Source: Anaerolineae bacterium
GTDB lineage: Bacteria > Chloroflexota > Anaerolineae > UBA4142
Assembly (NCBI GenBank): GCA_026417715.1
Contig: JAOACU010000159.1
Coordinates: forward strand, 1 to 6,638
Length of the DNA: 6,638 bases
Direction: 5' to 3'
The position numbers and the translations under genes were made by a program. The notes under the pieces are model-generated. The model had not been told where the DNA came from. It saw nothing but the letters and a program-made list of their open reading frames with translations, and searched no databases. Below are positions 1 through 5,444 of this stretch, piece by piece; position 1 is the stretch's first letter; each line of letters begins with the position of its first letter.

Positions 1-14
1 TGTATAAGAGACAG
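1..14 (+). other. Residual Nextera (Tn5 mosaic end) adapter
   Basis: These 14 bases (TGTATAAGAGACAG) equal the last 14 bases of the 19-base Nextera transposon mosaic end, AGATGTGTATAAGAGACAG. They lie at the extreme end of the window and interrupt a gene, as expected when an untrimmed read end is carried into a contig. They should not be treated as genomic sequence. Genomic sequence begins at about base 15. Confidence 0.9.
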
Positions 15-616
15 GGCTTGATCAAATCATCGAACGATGTGGGCGGTTTGATAGCGGTTTGCTTGGTGTTCGTCGCAAAACCGAGTGAACCGACATAGAT
101 GCCGACCCATTGAGGATTCGGGTCATTGTCCAACATCAACTTGGGGTCAATGATGTTCGCGTGGTTCGGCGATTTGTAGGGTTCGAGCAAGCCCTCTTTC
201 TTTGCGGCGATGAACGAGTCAATGGGACCGCCCCACCAAATATCAAATTGTGGATTCGCCTTCTCGTTGCGCAAGCGTGTCAACGCTTCACCACTGGAGA
301 GGCGGATGTAGTTGACCGTGACGCCTGGGTACCGCGCCTCGAACTGCTTTTTCATACCAGCACACCATTCTTCTTGCGGCGTGCAGAGGACGTTGAGTTC
401 ACCCTTGAGGGCTTTGGTTTCGGTGGGCTTGGGCGCGGCTGTGGCGGTTGGTGGTACGGCTGTTGGCTTGGGTGCTTCGGTCGGCTTAGGGGCTTCAGTG
501 GGCTTAGGCGCGGCGGTCGGTGGCGCTGGCGTCGGAGCAGGTGTCGGCGCGGGCGCGCACGCTGCCACAATCACCAGCACAATCAACATCAAGAACACAA
601 ACAATTTGGTACGCAT
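15..616 (-). CDS. ABC transporter substrate-binding lipoprotein, ferric-iron type, 3'-truncated
   Basis: This is the N-terminal 200 codons of an extracellular solute-binding lipoprotein that would deliver ligand to an ABC importer. The ATG at 616 is preceded by AAGGAG at 630-625 with 8 nt spacing. Residues 1-20 form a lipoprotein signal (MRTK, then a hydrophobic stretch, then VAAC), so Cys20 would be lipidated. Residues 21-68 are a Pro/Ala/Thr/Lys linker with APKPT units at 36-41, 42-47, 48-53 and 61-66, three of them consecutive (18 bp DNA repeat, 511-458). The mature domain begins near residue 70 (LKGELNVLC). It continues with FEARYPGVTVNYIRLSSGEA, FDIWWGGPIDSFIAAKKEGLL and WVGIYVGSLGFATNTK, which resemble COG1840 (AfuA/FbpA-like) binding proteins. 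Such proteins are usually 330-400 residues, so about half is missing. The ligand cannot be fixed: iron is the family default, but other anions or amino-acid derivatives occur. No permease or ATPase gene is visible. It is divergent from pxpABC. Confidence 0.85.
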
Positions 617-624
617 TTTCTCTT

Positions 625-630
625 CTCCTT
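625..630 (-). promoter_or_regulatory. Ribosome binding site of the binding-protein gene
   Basis: AAGGAG on the minus strand lies 8 nt upstream of the ATG at 616. This is the canonical position and decides the start. It contrasts with the three pxp genes, which have no recognisable Shine-Dalgarno. Confidence 0.8.
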
Positions 631-767
631 TTCGAAAGAATTTGATTCACGGGTGGACAACACTCCAGTCTCGAATCCGCATCCCTCCTTTCGTCATTGA
701 TTCTACTCCGCCTCGAGAAACTTGTTATGGGAACAGCGATGCTACGGAGAAGATGTACTCTAATCCT

Positions 768-797
768 ATTTTACCACAAATTCCCCGTTTCGCCTAA
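768..797 (-). promoter_or_regulatory. Candidate promoter for the binding-protein gene
   Basis: On the minus strand there is an extended -10, TGGTAAAAT (TAAAAT at 773-768). A poor -35-like TTAGGC (797-792) lies 18 bp upstream. Transcription would start near 760 and give a leader of about 144 nt. The -10 is good but the -35 is weak, so this is tentative. Confidence 0.35.
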
Positions 798-822
798 TCG
801 AGATTTATGCACACGTTTGCTT

Positions 823-837
823 AAATGCGGGGCATTT
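823..837. promoter_or_regulatory. Inverted repeat overlapping the pxp -35 box (candidate operator)
   Basis: AAATGC-GGG-GCATTT is a perfect 6 bp dyad around a 3 bp centre. Its right arm shares the TT of the -35 hexamer (836-841), where a bound regulator would contact or block RNA polymerase. The regulator is unknown. The dyad is seen directly and the operator role is inferred. Confidence 0.4.
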
Positions 838-864
838 GACCGTCTTCCGACCCTATGGTATCAT
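836..864 (+). promoter_or_regulatory. Sigma70-type promoter for pxpABC
   Basis: TTGACC at 836-841 and TATCAT at 859-864 are separated by exactly 17 bp. Five of six bases match consensus in each hexamer. Transcription would start near 871, leaving a leader of about 105 nt before the pxpA ATG. No comparable competing promoter was seen closer to the gene. Confidence 0.7.
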
Positions 865-926
865 CGAATTTGTGACCAAGTTGTAGATTTGTTGGCGCGA
901 ATCTCTTGGTTTGTAATCTATGTCGT

Positions 927-953
927 AGGACAAGGCATTCCCTCTTTTGTCCT
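927..953 (+). repeat. Hairpin in the pxpA leader
   Basis: AGGACAA (927-933) and TTGTCCT (947-953) form a perfect 7 bp stem around a 13 nt loop. The right arm continues into CCGTCATTCGTCCTC. It matches the arm motif of the hairpins at the pxpA/pxpB and pxpB/pxpC junctions, so I read it as a shorter member of the same repeat family. GTCAT (956-960) can also pair with ATGAC (971-975), which contains an alternative in-frame ATG. Confidence 0.5.
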
Positions 954-976
954 CCGTCATTCGTCCTCTGATGACA

Positions 977-1795
977 ATGCGTATTGACCTCAACTGCGAT
1001 CTGGGTGAAAGTTTTGGCGCGTACACGCTGGGCAACGACGCGGCGATGATGCCACTCGTCACTTCCGCGAACATTGCTTGTGGCTTTCACGCCGGCGATC
1101 CACAAGTGATGGCGCGCACGGTTCGTCTTGCCTTGCAACATCACGTTGCGATTGGCGCGCACCCAGCGTTTCCTGACCTTGTGGGCTTTGGTCGTCGCGC
1201 GCTCGATGCCACACCCGAGGAAATCGAGAATGATGTGCTCTACCAAATCGGCGCGCTCGCCGCGTTCGCGCGCGCGGAAGGTGCACGCCTCGCGCACGTC
1301 AAACCACACGGCGCGCTCTACAACCTTGCCGCCACGCGTTTGCCGATTGCTGATGCCATCGCGCGCGCGGTTGCGCGTTTCGATGCGAATCTAATTTTGG
1401 TGGGGCAACCCAACTCGATGCTCGAACGTGCTGCGCGCGGACACAACCTACGTTTTGCGCGCGAAGGTTTCGCCGACCGCGCTTACAATCGCGATGGCAC
1501 ACTGCGTTCGCGCCGCGAACCGAATGCTGTGATCAGCGATCCCGCGCGCGCGGCGGCACAAGCCCTGCACATAGTACGCACCCAAACGGTCACCACGCCC
1601 GAAGGCGAAACGATTGCGATGCCGGTGGATACGCTGTGCATTCACGGCGATTCGCCTCACGCCGTCGAAATCGCGCGCGCAGTGCGAGAGATGTTGGAGA
1701 GGAACGGCGTGCGCGTAATGTCACTTGGCGAAGGACGAACGACGAACGACGAAGGTCTTTCGTCCTCCGTCCTTCGTCCTTCGTCGCCCCAATGA
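977..1795 (+). CDS. pxpA: 5-oxoprolinase subunit A (LamB/YcsF family)
   Basis: This is one of three subunits of the cytoplasmic ATP-dependent 5-oxoprolinase, which opens 5-oxo-L-proline (pyroglutamate) to L-glutamate. The protein has 272 residues; family members are usually 245-260. Family motifs run in order: RIDLNCDLGES (2-12), ANIACGFHAGDP (31-42), GAHPAFPD (60-67), VKPHGALYN (108-116), EGFADRAY (163-170) and LCIHGD (220-225). The conserved acidic and histidine residues expected of the family are present. I chose ATG 977 because the family begins M-x-I-D-L-N-C-D; ATG 971 two codons earlier is equally open. Neither has a Shine-Dalgarno. The last ~22 residues (GEGRTTNDEG and on) lie beyond the family core and are encoded by a heptamer-repeat hairpin. 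The stop overlaps the pxpB start as ATGA. It is first gene of pxpABC. Confidence 0.95.
   Translation: MRIDLNCDLGESFGAYTLGNDAAMMPLVTSANIACGFHAGDPQVMARTVRLALQHHVAIGAHPAFPDLVGFGRRALDATPEEIENDVLYQIGALAAFARAEGARLAHVKPHGALYNLAATRLPIADAIARAVARFDANLILVGQPNSMLERAARGHNLRFAREGFADRAYNRDGTLRSRREPNAVISDPARAAAQALHIVRTQTVTTPEGETIAMPVDTLCIHGDSPHAVEIARAVREMLERNGVRVMSLGEGRTTNDEGLSSSVLRPSSPQ
1731..1781. repeat. Heptamer-repeat inverted repeat inside the pxpA 3' end
   Basis: The left arm, 1731-1755 (repeating GACGAAC/GACGAAG), and the right arm, 1757-1781 (repeating GTCCTTC), pair at 21 of 25 positions around base 1756. The motif continues as TCGTCGCC to the pxpB start. It is translated in the pxpA frame as the non-conserved C-terminal tail. 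No run of T follows, so it is not an intrinsic terminator. Confidence 0.85.
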
Positions 1796-2448
1796 TTCAT
1801 TCACTACCGCGCTTGATGCGCGCGGGAGACAGGGCGATCCTCATCGAATTTGCCGACGAAATCAATGACGCGGTCAACGACCGCGTGCACGCGCTTGCCG
1901 AGGTGTTGCGCGCGCAGAATCGTTCCGAAATTCGCGACCTCGTGCCAGCGTATGCATCGCTCCTCGTTTGCTACGATGCGCGACGTGTCTCGTTCGCAGA
2001 GATGGATGCGCTTTTGCGTGATGCGCTTGCCTCGTTAGCCATAAACGCGCCACGTGCTGCACGTCTCATCGAAATCCCCACGCGCTATGGCGGCGAATTC
2101 GGACCCGACCTTGCATTTGTTGCCGCGCACAATCACCTCACAGAAGACGAGGTGATTCGTCTGCACACAAGCGTGGTGTATCGTGTGTATTTTCTCGGCT
2201 TTTTGCCCGGCTTTGCGTATCTGGGTTCAGTGCCAGAGCGGATTGCGGTGCCGCGCTTGGAGACACCGCGCACGCGCGTTCCCGCTGGTTCGGTGGGCAT
2301 CGCGGGACGACAAACCGGCGTCTATCCCTTTGCATCGCCGGGCGGTTGGCGCATCATCGGATGCACTGAGTTGTCGCTGTTCGATCCACAGCATGACCTA
2401 CCAACATTGTTGCGTCCTGGTGATCGTGTACAATTTGTCGCAATATGA
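1792..2448 (+). CDS. pxpB: 5-oxoprolinase subunit B (KipI-like)
   Basis: This is the second 5-oxoprolinase subunit, related to the Bacillus KipI/allophanate-hydrolase subunit 1 family, and would complex with PxpC. The 218 residues equal the usual length. Key segments are AGDRAILIEFADEI (11-24), IPTRYGGEFGPDL (95-107), VYRVYFLGFLPGFAYLG (129-145), VPAGSVGIAGRQTGVYPF (163-180) and SPGGWRIIGCTEL (182-194). The last three are the KipI-family glycine-rich signatures. The start is ATG 1792, overlapping the pxpA stop in ATGA. Translational coupling is likely because no Shine-Dalgarno is present. ATG 1816 (MRAGDRA) is a possible alternative. The open frame extends upstream through the repeat (SFVLRPSSF-type peptide), but that is repeat read-through, not protein. 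A 60 bp gap to pxpC is filled by a hairpin that begins at the pxpB stop. Confidence 0.94.
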   Translation: MIHSLPRLMRAGDRAILIEFADEINDAVNDRVHALAEVLRAQNRSEIRDLVPAYASLLVCYDARRVSFAEMDALLRDALASLAINAPRAARLIEIPTRYGGEFGPDLAFVAAHNHLTEDEVIRLHTSVVYRVYFLGFLPGFAYLGSVPERIAVPRLETPRTRVPAGSVGIAGRQTGVYPFASPGGWRIIGCTELSLFDPQHDLPTLLRPGDRVQFVAI

Positions 2449-2506
2449 CCAAGGACGAAGGACGAAAGCCCAAGGTCCTTCGTCCTTCGTCGTTCGTCCT
2501 TTGTCA
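2446..2506. repeat. Heptamer-repeat hairpin filling the pxpB-pxpC gap
   Basis: The left arm, 2446-2468, and right arm, 2484-2506, pair at 20 of 23 positions. An alternative, more compact register gives a perfect 13 bp stem, AAGGACGAAGGAC (2451-2463) with GTCCTTCGTCCTT (2475-2487), around an 11 nt loop. The repeat starts with the pxpB TGA and ends 2 bases before the pxpC ATG. It leaves no Shine-Dalgarno for pxpC. With no U-tract it is not a standard terminator. Confidence 0.88.
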
Positions 2507-2508
2507 CG

Positions 2509-3387
2509 ATGCTAACAGTACTCGACGCTGGAATCCTCACCACCATCCAAGACACGGGACGCTGGGGCTATCAAGCGTACGGTGTGCCAGTCTCTGGCGC
2601 GATGGACATCGGCGCGTTGCGCGCGGCGAATCAATTGGTGCATAATCCGCTGGATGAAGCCGCCATCGAAATTCATTCACCCATCGTGTTGCAAACCGAT
2701 GCGCCCCACCTCATCGCGTTGACTGGCGCGGACGCGCGTTTGCGCGTCAACGAGCGCGCGCTGCCGATGTGGATGAGCGTGTTCGTGCGCGCGGGTTCCA
2801 TCATCGAAATTGCCCCAACGCGCGCGGGCTGGATGTATCTGGCGATTCACGGAGGGATTGATGTGCCGCGCGTCTTGGGGAGCAAGTCCACGTGCTTGCG
2901 CGGCGCGTTCGGTGGACTGGAAGGTCGTGCGTTGCGCGCGGGCGATGTGATTCGCATCGGCGCGCCAACGTTGGGCGATCTGAGCGCGGCAGCAGGGCAT
3001 AGCATCGCCGCGCCCGTCTATCGCGATGAAGTGCGCATCGTGCTGGGTCCGCACGATGATTGGTTCGCGCCCGAAGCGATTGCCGCGTTGACGCGCGAGG
3101 AATTCATCGTCACCGAGAGCGCGGATCGAATGGGGTATCGTCTGCGTGGTGTGACACTTGCGCGCACGCGCGCGGGGGAAATGATTTCGTGTGGTGTGCC
3201 GCTTGGCGCAATTCAAGTCCCGCCCGATGGTCAGCCCATCGTTTTGATGGCGGATCATCAAACGACCGGCGGCTATCCGATCATCGCAACGATTGTTAGT
3301 GAAGATGTGGCGCATCTGGCGCAGCGCGCGCCGGGTGAAATCGTCAGGTTTCGGATTATAGATACCGAAACTCAGATCAATAAGTAA
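2509..3387 (+). CDS. pxpC: 5-oxoprolinase subunit C (KipA-like, biotin-dependent carboxyltransferase family fold)
   Basis: This is the third 5-oxoprolinase subunit, of the KipA/allophanate-hydrolase subunit 2 family. It is often auto-annotated as a biotin-dependent carboxyltransferase or urea amidolyase, but the pxpA-pxpB context supports oxoprolinase. The 292 residues are slightly short of the usual ~310. Signatures are DAGILTTIQDTGRWGYQAYG (6-25) with VPVSGAMD (26-33), AIHGGIDVP (112-120), LGSKSTCLRGAFGGLEGR (123-140), LGPHDDWF (179-186), SADRMGYRL (204-212) and IQVPPDGQPIVLMADHQTTG (235-254) followed by GYPIIATI. The start is ATG 2509, because the family begins with a short strand before DxGxxTTxQDxGR. 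No RBS is visible. The stop at 3385-3387 lies in an octamer array, 20 bp from the oppositely directed nadD stop. Confidence 0.94.
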   Translation: MLTVLDAGILTTIQDTGRWGYQAYGVPVSGAMDIGALRAANQLVHNPLDEAAIEIHSPIVLQTDAPHLIALTGADARLRVNERALPMWMSVFVRAGSIIEIAPTRAGWMYLAIHGGIDVPRVLGSKSTCLRGAFGGLEGRALRAGDVIRIGAPTLGDLSAAAGHSIAAPVYRDEVRIVLGPHDDWFAPEAIAALTREEFIVTESADRMGYRLRGVTLARTRAGEMISCGVPLGAIQVPPDGQPIVLMADHQTTGGYPIIATIVSEDVAHLAQRAPGEIVRFRIIDTETQINK

Positions 3388-3416
3388 CGAATAAACGAAT
3401 GAACGAATCAACGAAT
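3386..3416. repeat. Octamer array containing both convergent stop codons
   Basis: AACGAAT occurs at 3386-3392, 3394-3400, 3402-3408 and 3410-3416. The period is exactly 8, with a variable eighth base (A, G, C, A). The pxpC stop overlaps the first unit and the nadD stop (3410-3408) the third and fourth. No dyad or T-tract gives an intrinsic terminator between the converging genes. Confidence 0.9.
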
Positions 3417-4067
3417 AGACGACGTACTATTTTCATTGAGACTTGCGCGATACAATCCTTGTTCCGCGATATAACGCGCCACCGCCTCGGGCACGAGGTG
3501 CGCGATGGACTCGCCCGCGCGCACGCGCGCTTGGATGTCACTGGCGGCGATGTCGAGTGTCGGTGCATTAAGCAAGACGATGCGCGCGCGCAAGTTGGGA
3601 ATGTGTCGCTCCAACTCATCGAGATTCACGGTGAATCCCGGTCGTGGAAACACGGCAAGTTTGCACAAGCGAATCAATTGTTCGGGTGCGCGCCACGTCA
3701 ACAGATTCGCTAGCGAGTCCATTCCCATAATGAAAAACAACTCGGCGTCCTTGCCGAATTGTTCACGCAGAATACGCATTGTATCCACCGTGTAGGTCGG
3801 ACCTGGGCGATCTATATCCACACGCGAGAGAACGAACTGCGGATACGGCGCAATCGCCAGACGCACCATCTCCAAGCGATGTTCAATCGGCGTGTGATTC
3901 GTCACGTTCTTGTGCGGTGGATGATGCGTTGGTGCAAAGAGCACGCGTTGCAACCCCAGTTGCCTGACGGCTTCGTGCGCAATAAGCAAATGCCCGTTGT
4001 GCGGTGGATCGAATGTGCCGCCCAACACACCGATAGAGATTGGAGATTGGAGATTAGAGATTAGCAT
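3408..4067 (-). CDS. nadD: Nicotinate-nucleotide adenylyltransferase
   Basis: Transfers AMP from ATP to nicotinate mononucleotide, giving deamido-NAD in NAD biosynthesis. It is cytoplasmic. The 219 residues are close to the usual 190-220. The nucleotidyltransferase motif GGTFDPPHNGH is at 16-26, a basic loop HHPPHK at 48-53, DRPGPTYTVDT at 86-96 and FFIMGMDSL at 111-119. The C-terminal motif reads LDIAASDIQARV (171-182), where most family members have ISSTxIR, so the usual serine/threonines and first arginine are altered; an arginine follows two residues later. The tail LVPEAVARYIAEQGLY (191-206) is typical. The ATG at 4067 has GGAG at 4079-4076, 8 nt away. The first ~11 residues (MLISNLQSPIS) are encoded by heptamer repeats and extend beyond the usual MKIGIFGGTF-type start; no closer ATG exists. 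It follows obgE by 61 bp, presumably as an operon. Confidence 0.93.
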   Translation of the reverse strand: MLISNLQSPISIGVLGGTFDPPHNGHLLIAHEAVRQLGLQRVLFAPTHHPPHKNVTNHTPIEHRLEMVRLAIAPYPQFVLSRVDIDRPGPTYTVDTMRILREQFGKDAELFFIMGMDSLANLLTWRAPEQLIRLCKLAVFPRPGFTVNLDELERHIPNLRARIVLLNAPTLDIAASDIQARVRAGESIAHLVPEAVARYIAEQGLYRASLNENSTSSIR

Positions 4068-4126
4068 TCCTCATTCTCCAATCCCCAATTTCCAATCCCC
4101 AATCTCCAATCTCTAATCTCTAATCC
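4036..4126. repeat. Heptamer inverted-repeat array between obgE and nadD
   Basis: On the plus strand, four GAGATTR units (4036-4063) are followed by a 14 bp spacer (4064-4077) and seven CYAATYY units (4078-4126), all with exact 7 bp period. The two arms are reverse complements with Y/R exchanges that become G-U pairs in the obgE-nadD mRNA. The spacer would form a loop carrying the nadD AUG. One arm supplies the nadD Shine-Dalgarno and the other its first codons. Confidence 0.9.
4076..4079 (-). promoter_or_regulatory. Shine-Dalgarno of nadD, derived from a repeat unit
   Basis: GGAG on the minus strand lies 8 nt before the ATG at 4067. It straddles the last unit of the heptamer array, so the repeat appears to provide the ribosome binding site. 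Confidence 0.5.
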
Positions 4127-4128
4127 CT

Positions 4129-5406
4129 TTACTCTCTCCACTCCAACTCTACCTCCCCGATGCGTACCACATCCCCTTCGCGCACACCAGCGTCTTTGAG
4201 CGCGGTATTCACACCCATCGCTTGAAAGATACGATGCAACCGCAAGACGGCTTCGTCCTGATCGAAATTCGTCATCGCCACCACGCGTTCGACTTTTCTG
4301 CCGCGCACGCGCCACGCGTGCCCTTCACGCGTGATGGTGAACGCGTTTTCGTCTTCCGTTGGACGAATCACGGGCAATTCGTCTTCGCGCGGCGGTGTTT
4401 CGCGCGGTAGTTCCGCCAATCGTTTGGCGACGGCGCGCAACAATTCGCGCACGCCTTGCCCTGTTGCTGCTGAAATCGGATACGCTTCGATGTGACGTTG
4501 CGCGAAAACGCGCGCGAGCGACTGCCAGCGCGCTTGCGTATCGGGCAAATCCATTTTGTTGAAACCAATCACTTGCGGTTTCTCCACGAGGCGCGCGCTG
4601 TACTGCGCCAATTCGCGATTGATCGTCTCGTACGCGCGCAACGGATCATCGAGCGAACCATCGAGCAGGTGAATCAAGACGCGCGTGCGTTCGATGTGAC
4701 GCAAAAACTTGTCACCCAACCCCGCGCCCGCGTGCGCGCCTTCGATCAAGCCCGGAATATCGGCAAGAACGATTTCGCGCTCATCCACGAGTGCAACGCC
4801 CAGATTCGGCGCGAGCGTCGTGAATGGATAGTCAGCAATCTTGGGACGCGCCGCCGTGACCGATGCGAGAAACGTGGACTTGCCCGCGTTCGGCAAACCG
4901 ATGATGCCCACATCGGCAATCAATTTTAGTTCGAGGATCAGCGTGCGCGTTTCGCCGGGTTCACCTTTTTCGGCAAAGCGCGGGGCTTGGTTCGTTGAAC
5001 TCGCGAACGCGGAATTGCCGCGCCCGCCGCGTCCGCCGCGCGCAACAATCACGCGGTCGCCCGCGTTCACCAAATCGGCAAGCACTTCGCCCGTTTCTGC
5101 ATCGCGCACGAGTGTACCGCGCGGCACCGCAATCACCACGTCCGCGCCGTTCTTGCCATGCTTGTCGCTACCTTGACCGTGCGCGCCGCGTTCGGCTTTC
5201 CAGTGCGGATGTTTGCGCAACGTCAACAATGTGTTCAAGTGTGGACTGGCTTCCAGAATCACATCGCCGCCCTTGCCGCCGTGTCCGCCGTTCGGTCCGC
5301 CGTAGGGCACGTACTTTTCACGGCGAAAACTCACACAACCATCGCCGCCTTTGCCGGCTTGGACAAAAATTTTTGCTTCATCGAAAAACAACGATTCGTC
5401 TTGCAT
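4129..5406 (-). CDS. obgE: Obg family GTPase (CgtA)
   Basis: A conserved GTPase of late 50S ribosome assembly and stress control that associates with the large subunit. The protein has 425 residues. The N-terminal glycine-rich Obg domain spans about 8-160, with GKGGDGCVSFRREKYVPYGG at 18-37 and RGGRGGRGN at 123-131. The G domain starts near 164, with P-loop GLPNAGKST (170-178), YPFTT (193-197), DIPG (216-219), NKMD (283-286) and SAA (312-314). A C-terminal OCT domain occupies about 353-424 (NAFTITREGHAWRVRGRKVE onward), as in Firmicutes, Deinococcus and Chloroflexota Obg. I chose the ATG at 5406 (MQDESLFFDEAKIFV) because family similarity starts there. An upstream in-frame ATG at 5496 would add 30 residues encoded by the octamer array and the inserted element. 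No Shine-Dalgarno precedes 5406, and the promoter lies so close that the mRNA may be leaderless. nadD follows after 61 bp. Confidence 0.96.
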   Translation of the reverse strand: MQDESLFFDEAKIFVQAGKGGDGCVSFRREKYVPYGGPNGGHGGKGGDVILEASPHLNTLLTLRKHPHWKAERGAHGQGSDKHGKNGADVVIAVPRGTLVRDAETGEVLADLVNAGDRVIVARGGRGGRGNSAFASSTNQAPRFAEKGEPGETRTLILELKLIADVGIIGLPNAGKSTFLASVTAARPKIADYPFTTLAPNLGVALVDEREIVLADIPGLIEGAHAGAGLGDKFLRHIERTRVLIHLLDGSLDDPLRAYETINRELAQYSARLVEKPQVIGFNKMDLPDTQARWQSLARVFAQRHIEAYPISAATGQGVRELLRAVAKRLAELPRETPPREDELPVIRPTEDENAFTITREGHAWRVRGRKVERVVAMTNFDQDEAVLRLHRIFQAMGVNTALKDAGVREGDVVRIGEVELEWRE

Positions 5407-5415
5407 TGCGCAGAG

Positions 5416-5444
5416 AGAATAATCGAAAGTGGGGAATAAGTCAA
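5416..5444 (-). promoter_or_regulatory. Promoter of obgE-nadD, positioned for a leaderless transcript
   Basis: On the minus strand, TTGACT (5444-5439) and TATTCT (5421-5416) are separated by exactly 17 bp. Only 9 bases lie between the -10 and the ATG at 5406, so transcription would start 0-3 nt from the initiation codon. This fits the absence of a Shine-Dalgarno. Confidence 0.65.

Larger units (their letters stand above)
617..976. other. Divergent control region between the binding-protein gene and pxpA
   Basis: No convincing protein gene lies in these 360 bases. Going right, I see the binding-protein RBS, a possible 16-codon leader ORF on the minus strand (697-647), a weak minus-strand promoter candidate, a 15 bp dyad, a strong plus-strand promoter, and a leader hairpin followed by heptamer-like CGTCATT/CGTCCTC units running up to the pxpA start. 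No tRNA, terminator or known riboswitch fold was recognised. Confidence 0.6.

Noticed and set aside
110..797. Open frames on the plus strand (110-700, 312-797) with Gly/Ala/Val-rich or Arg/Gly-rich translations
   Set aside because: They are antisense to the binding-protein gene. Their repetitive composition comes from its Pro/Lys/Thr linker read on the other strand, and they have no RBS or family motifs.
865..976. Riboswitch in the pxpA leader
   Set aside because: The leader is only about 105 nt. It holds one 7 bp stem that belongs to the repeat family, and I recognised no known aptamer core.
1256..1380. GCGCGCG-rich tracts as possible Z-DNA or a HIP1-like oligomer
   Set aside because: They are frequent throughout the coding regions and follow from GCG and CGC codons for Ala and Arg. 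I saw no positional pattern beyond codon use.
1636..1791. Upstream extension of pxpB
   Set aside because: It overlaps pxpA and translates repeat sequence. The ATGA overlap gives a family-length 218-residue protein.
2446..2506. Intrinsic terminator between pxpB and pxpC (and likewise at 1731-1781 and 4036-4126)
   Set aside because: The stems are long but no U-tract follows on either strand, and each lies inside an apparent operon.
2677..3411. 244-residue minus-strand open frame opposite pxpC, and similar long antisense frames at 821-1309 and 5804-6418
   Set aside because: They are His/Arg-rich shadows of GC-biased genes with strong family motifs on the opposite strand.
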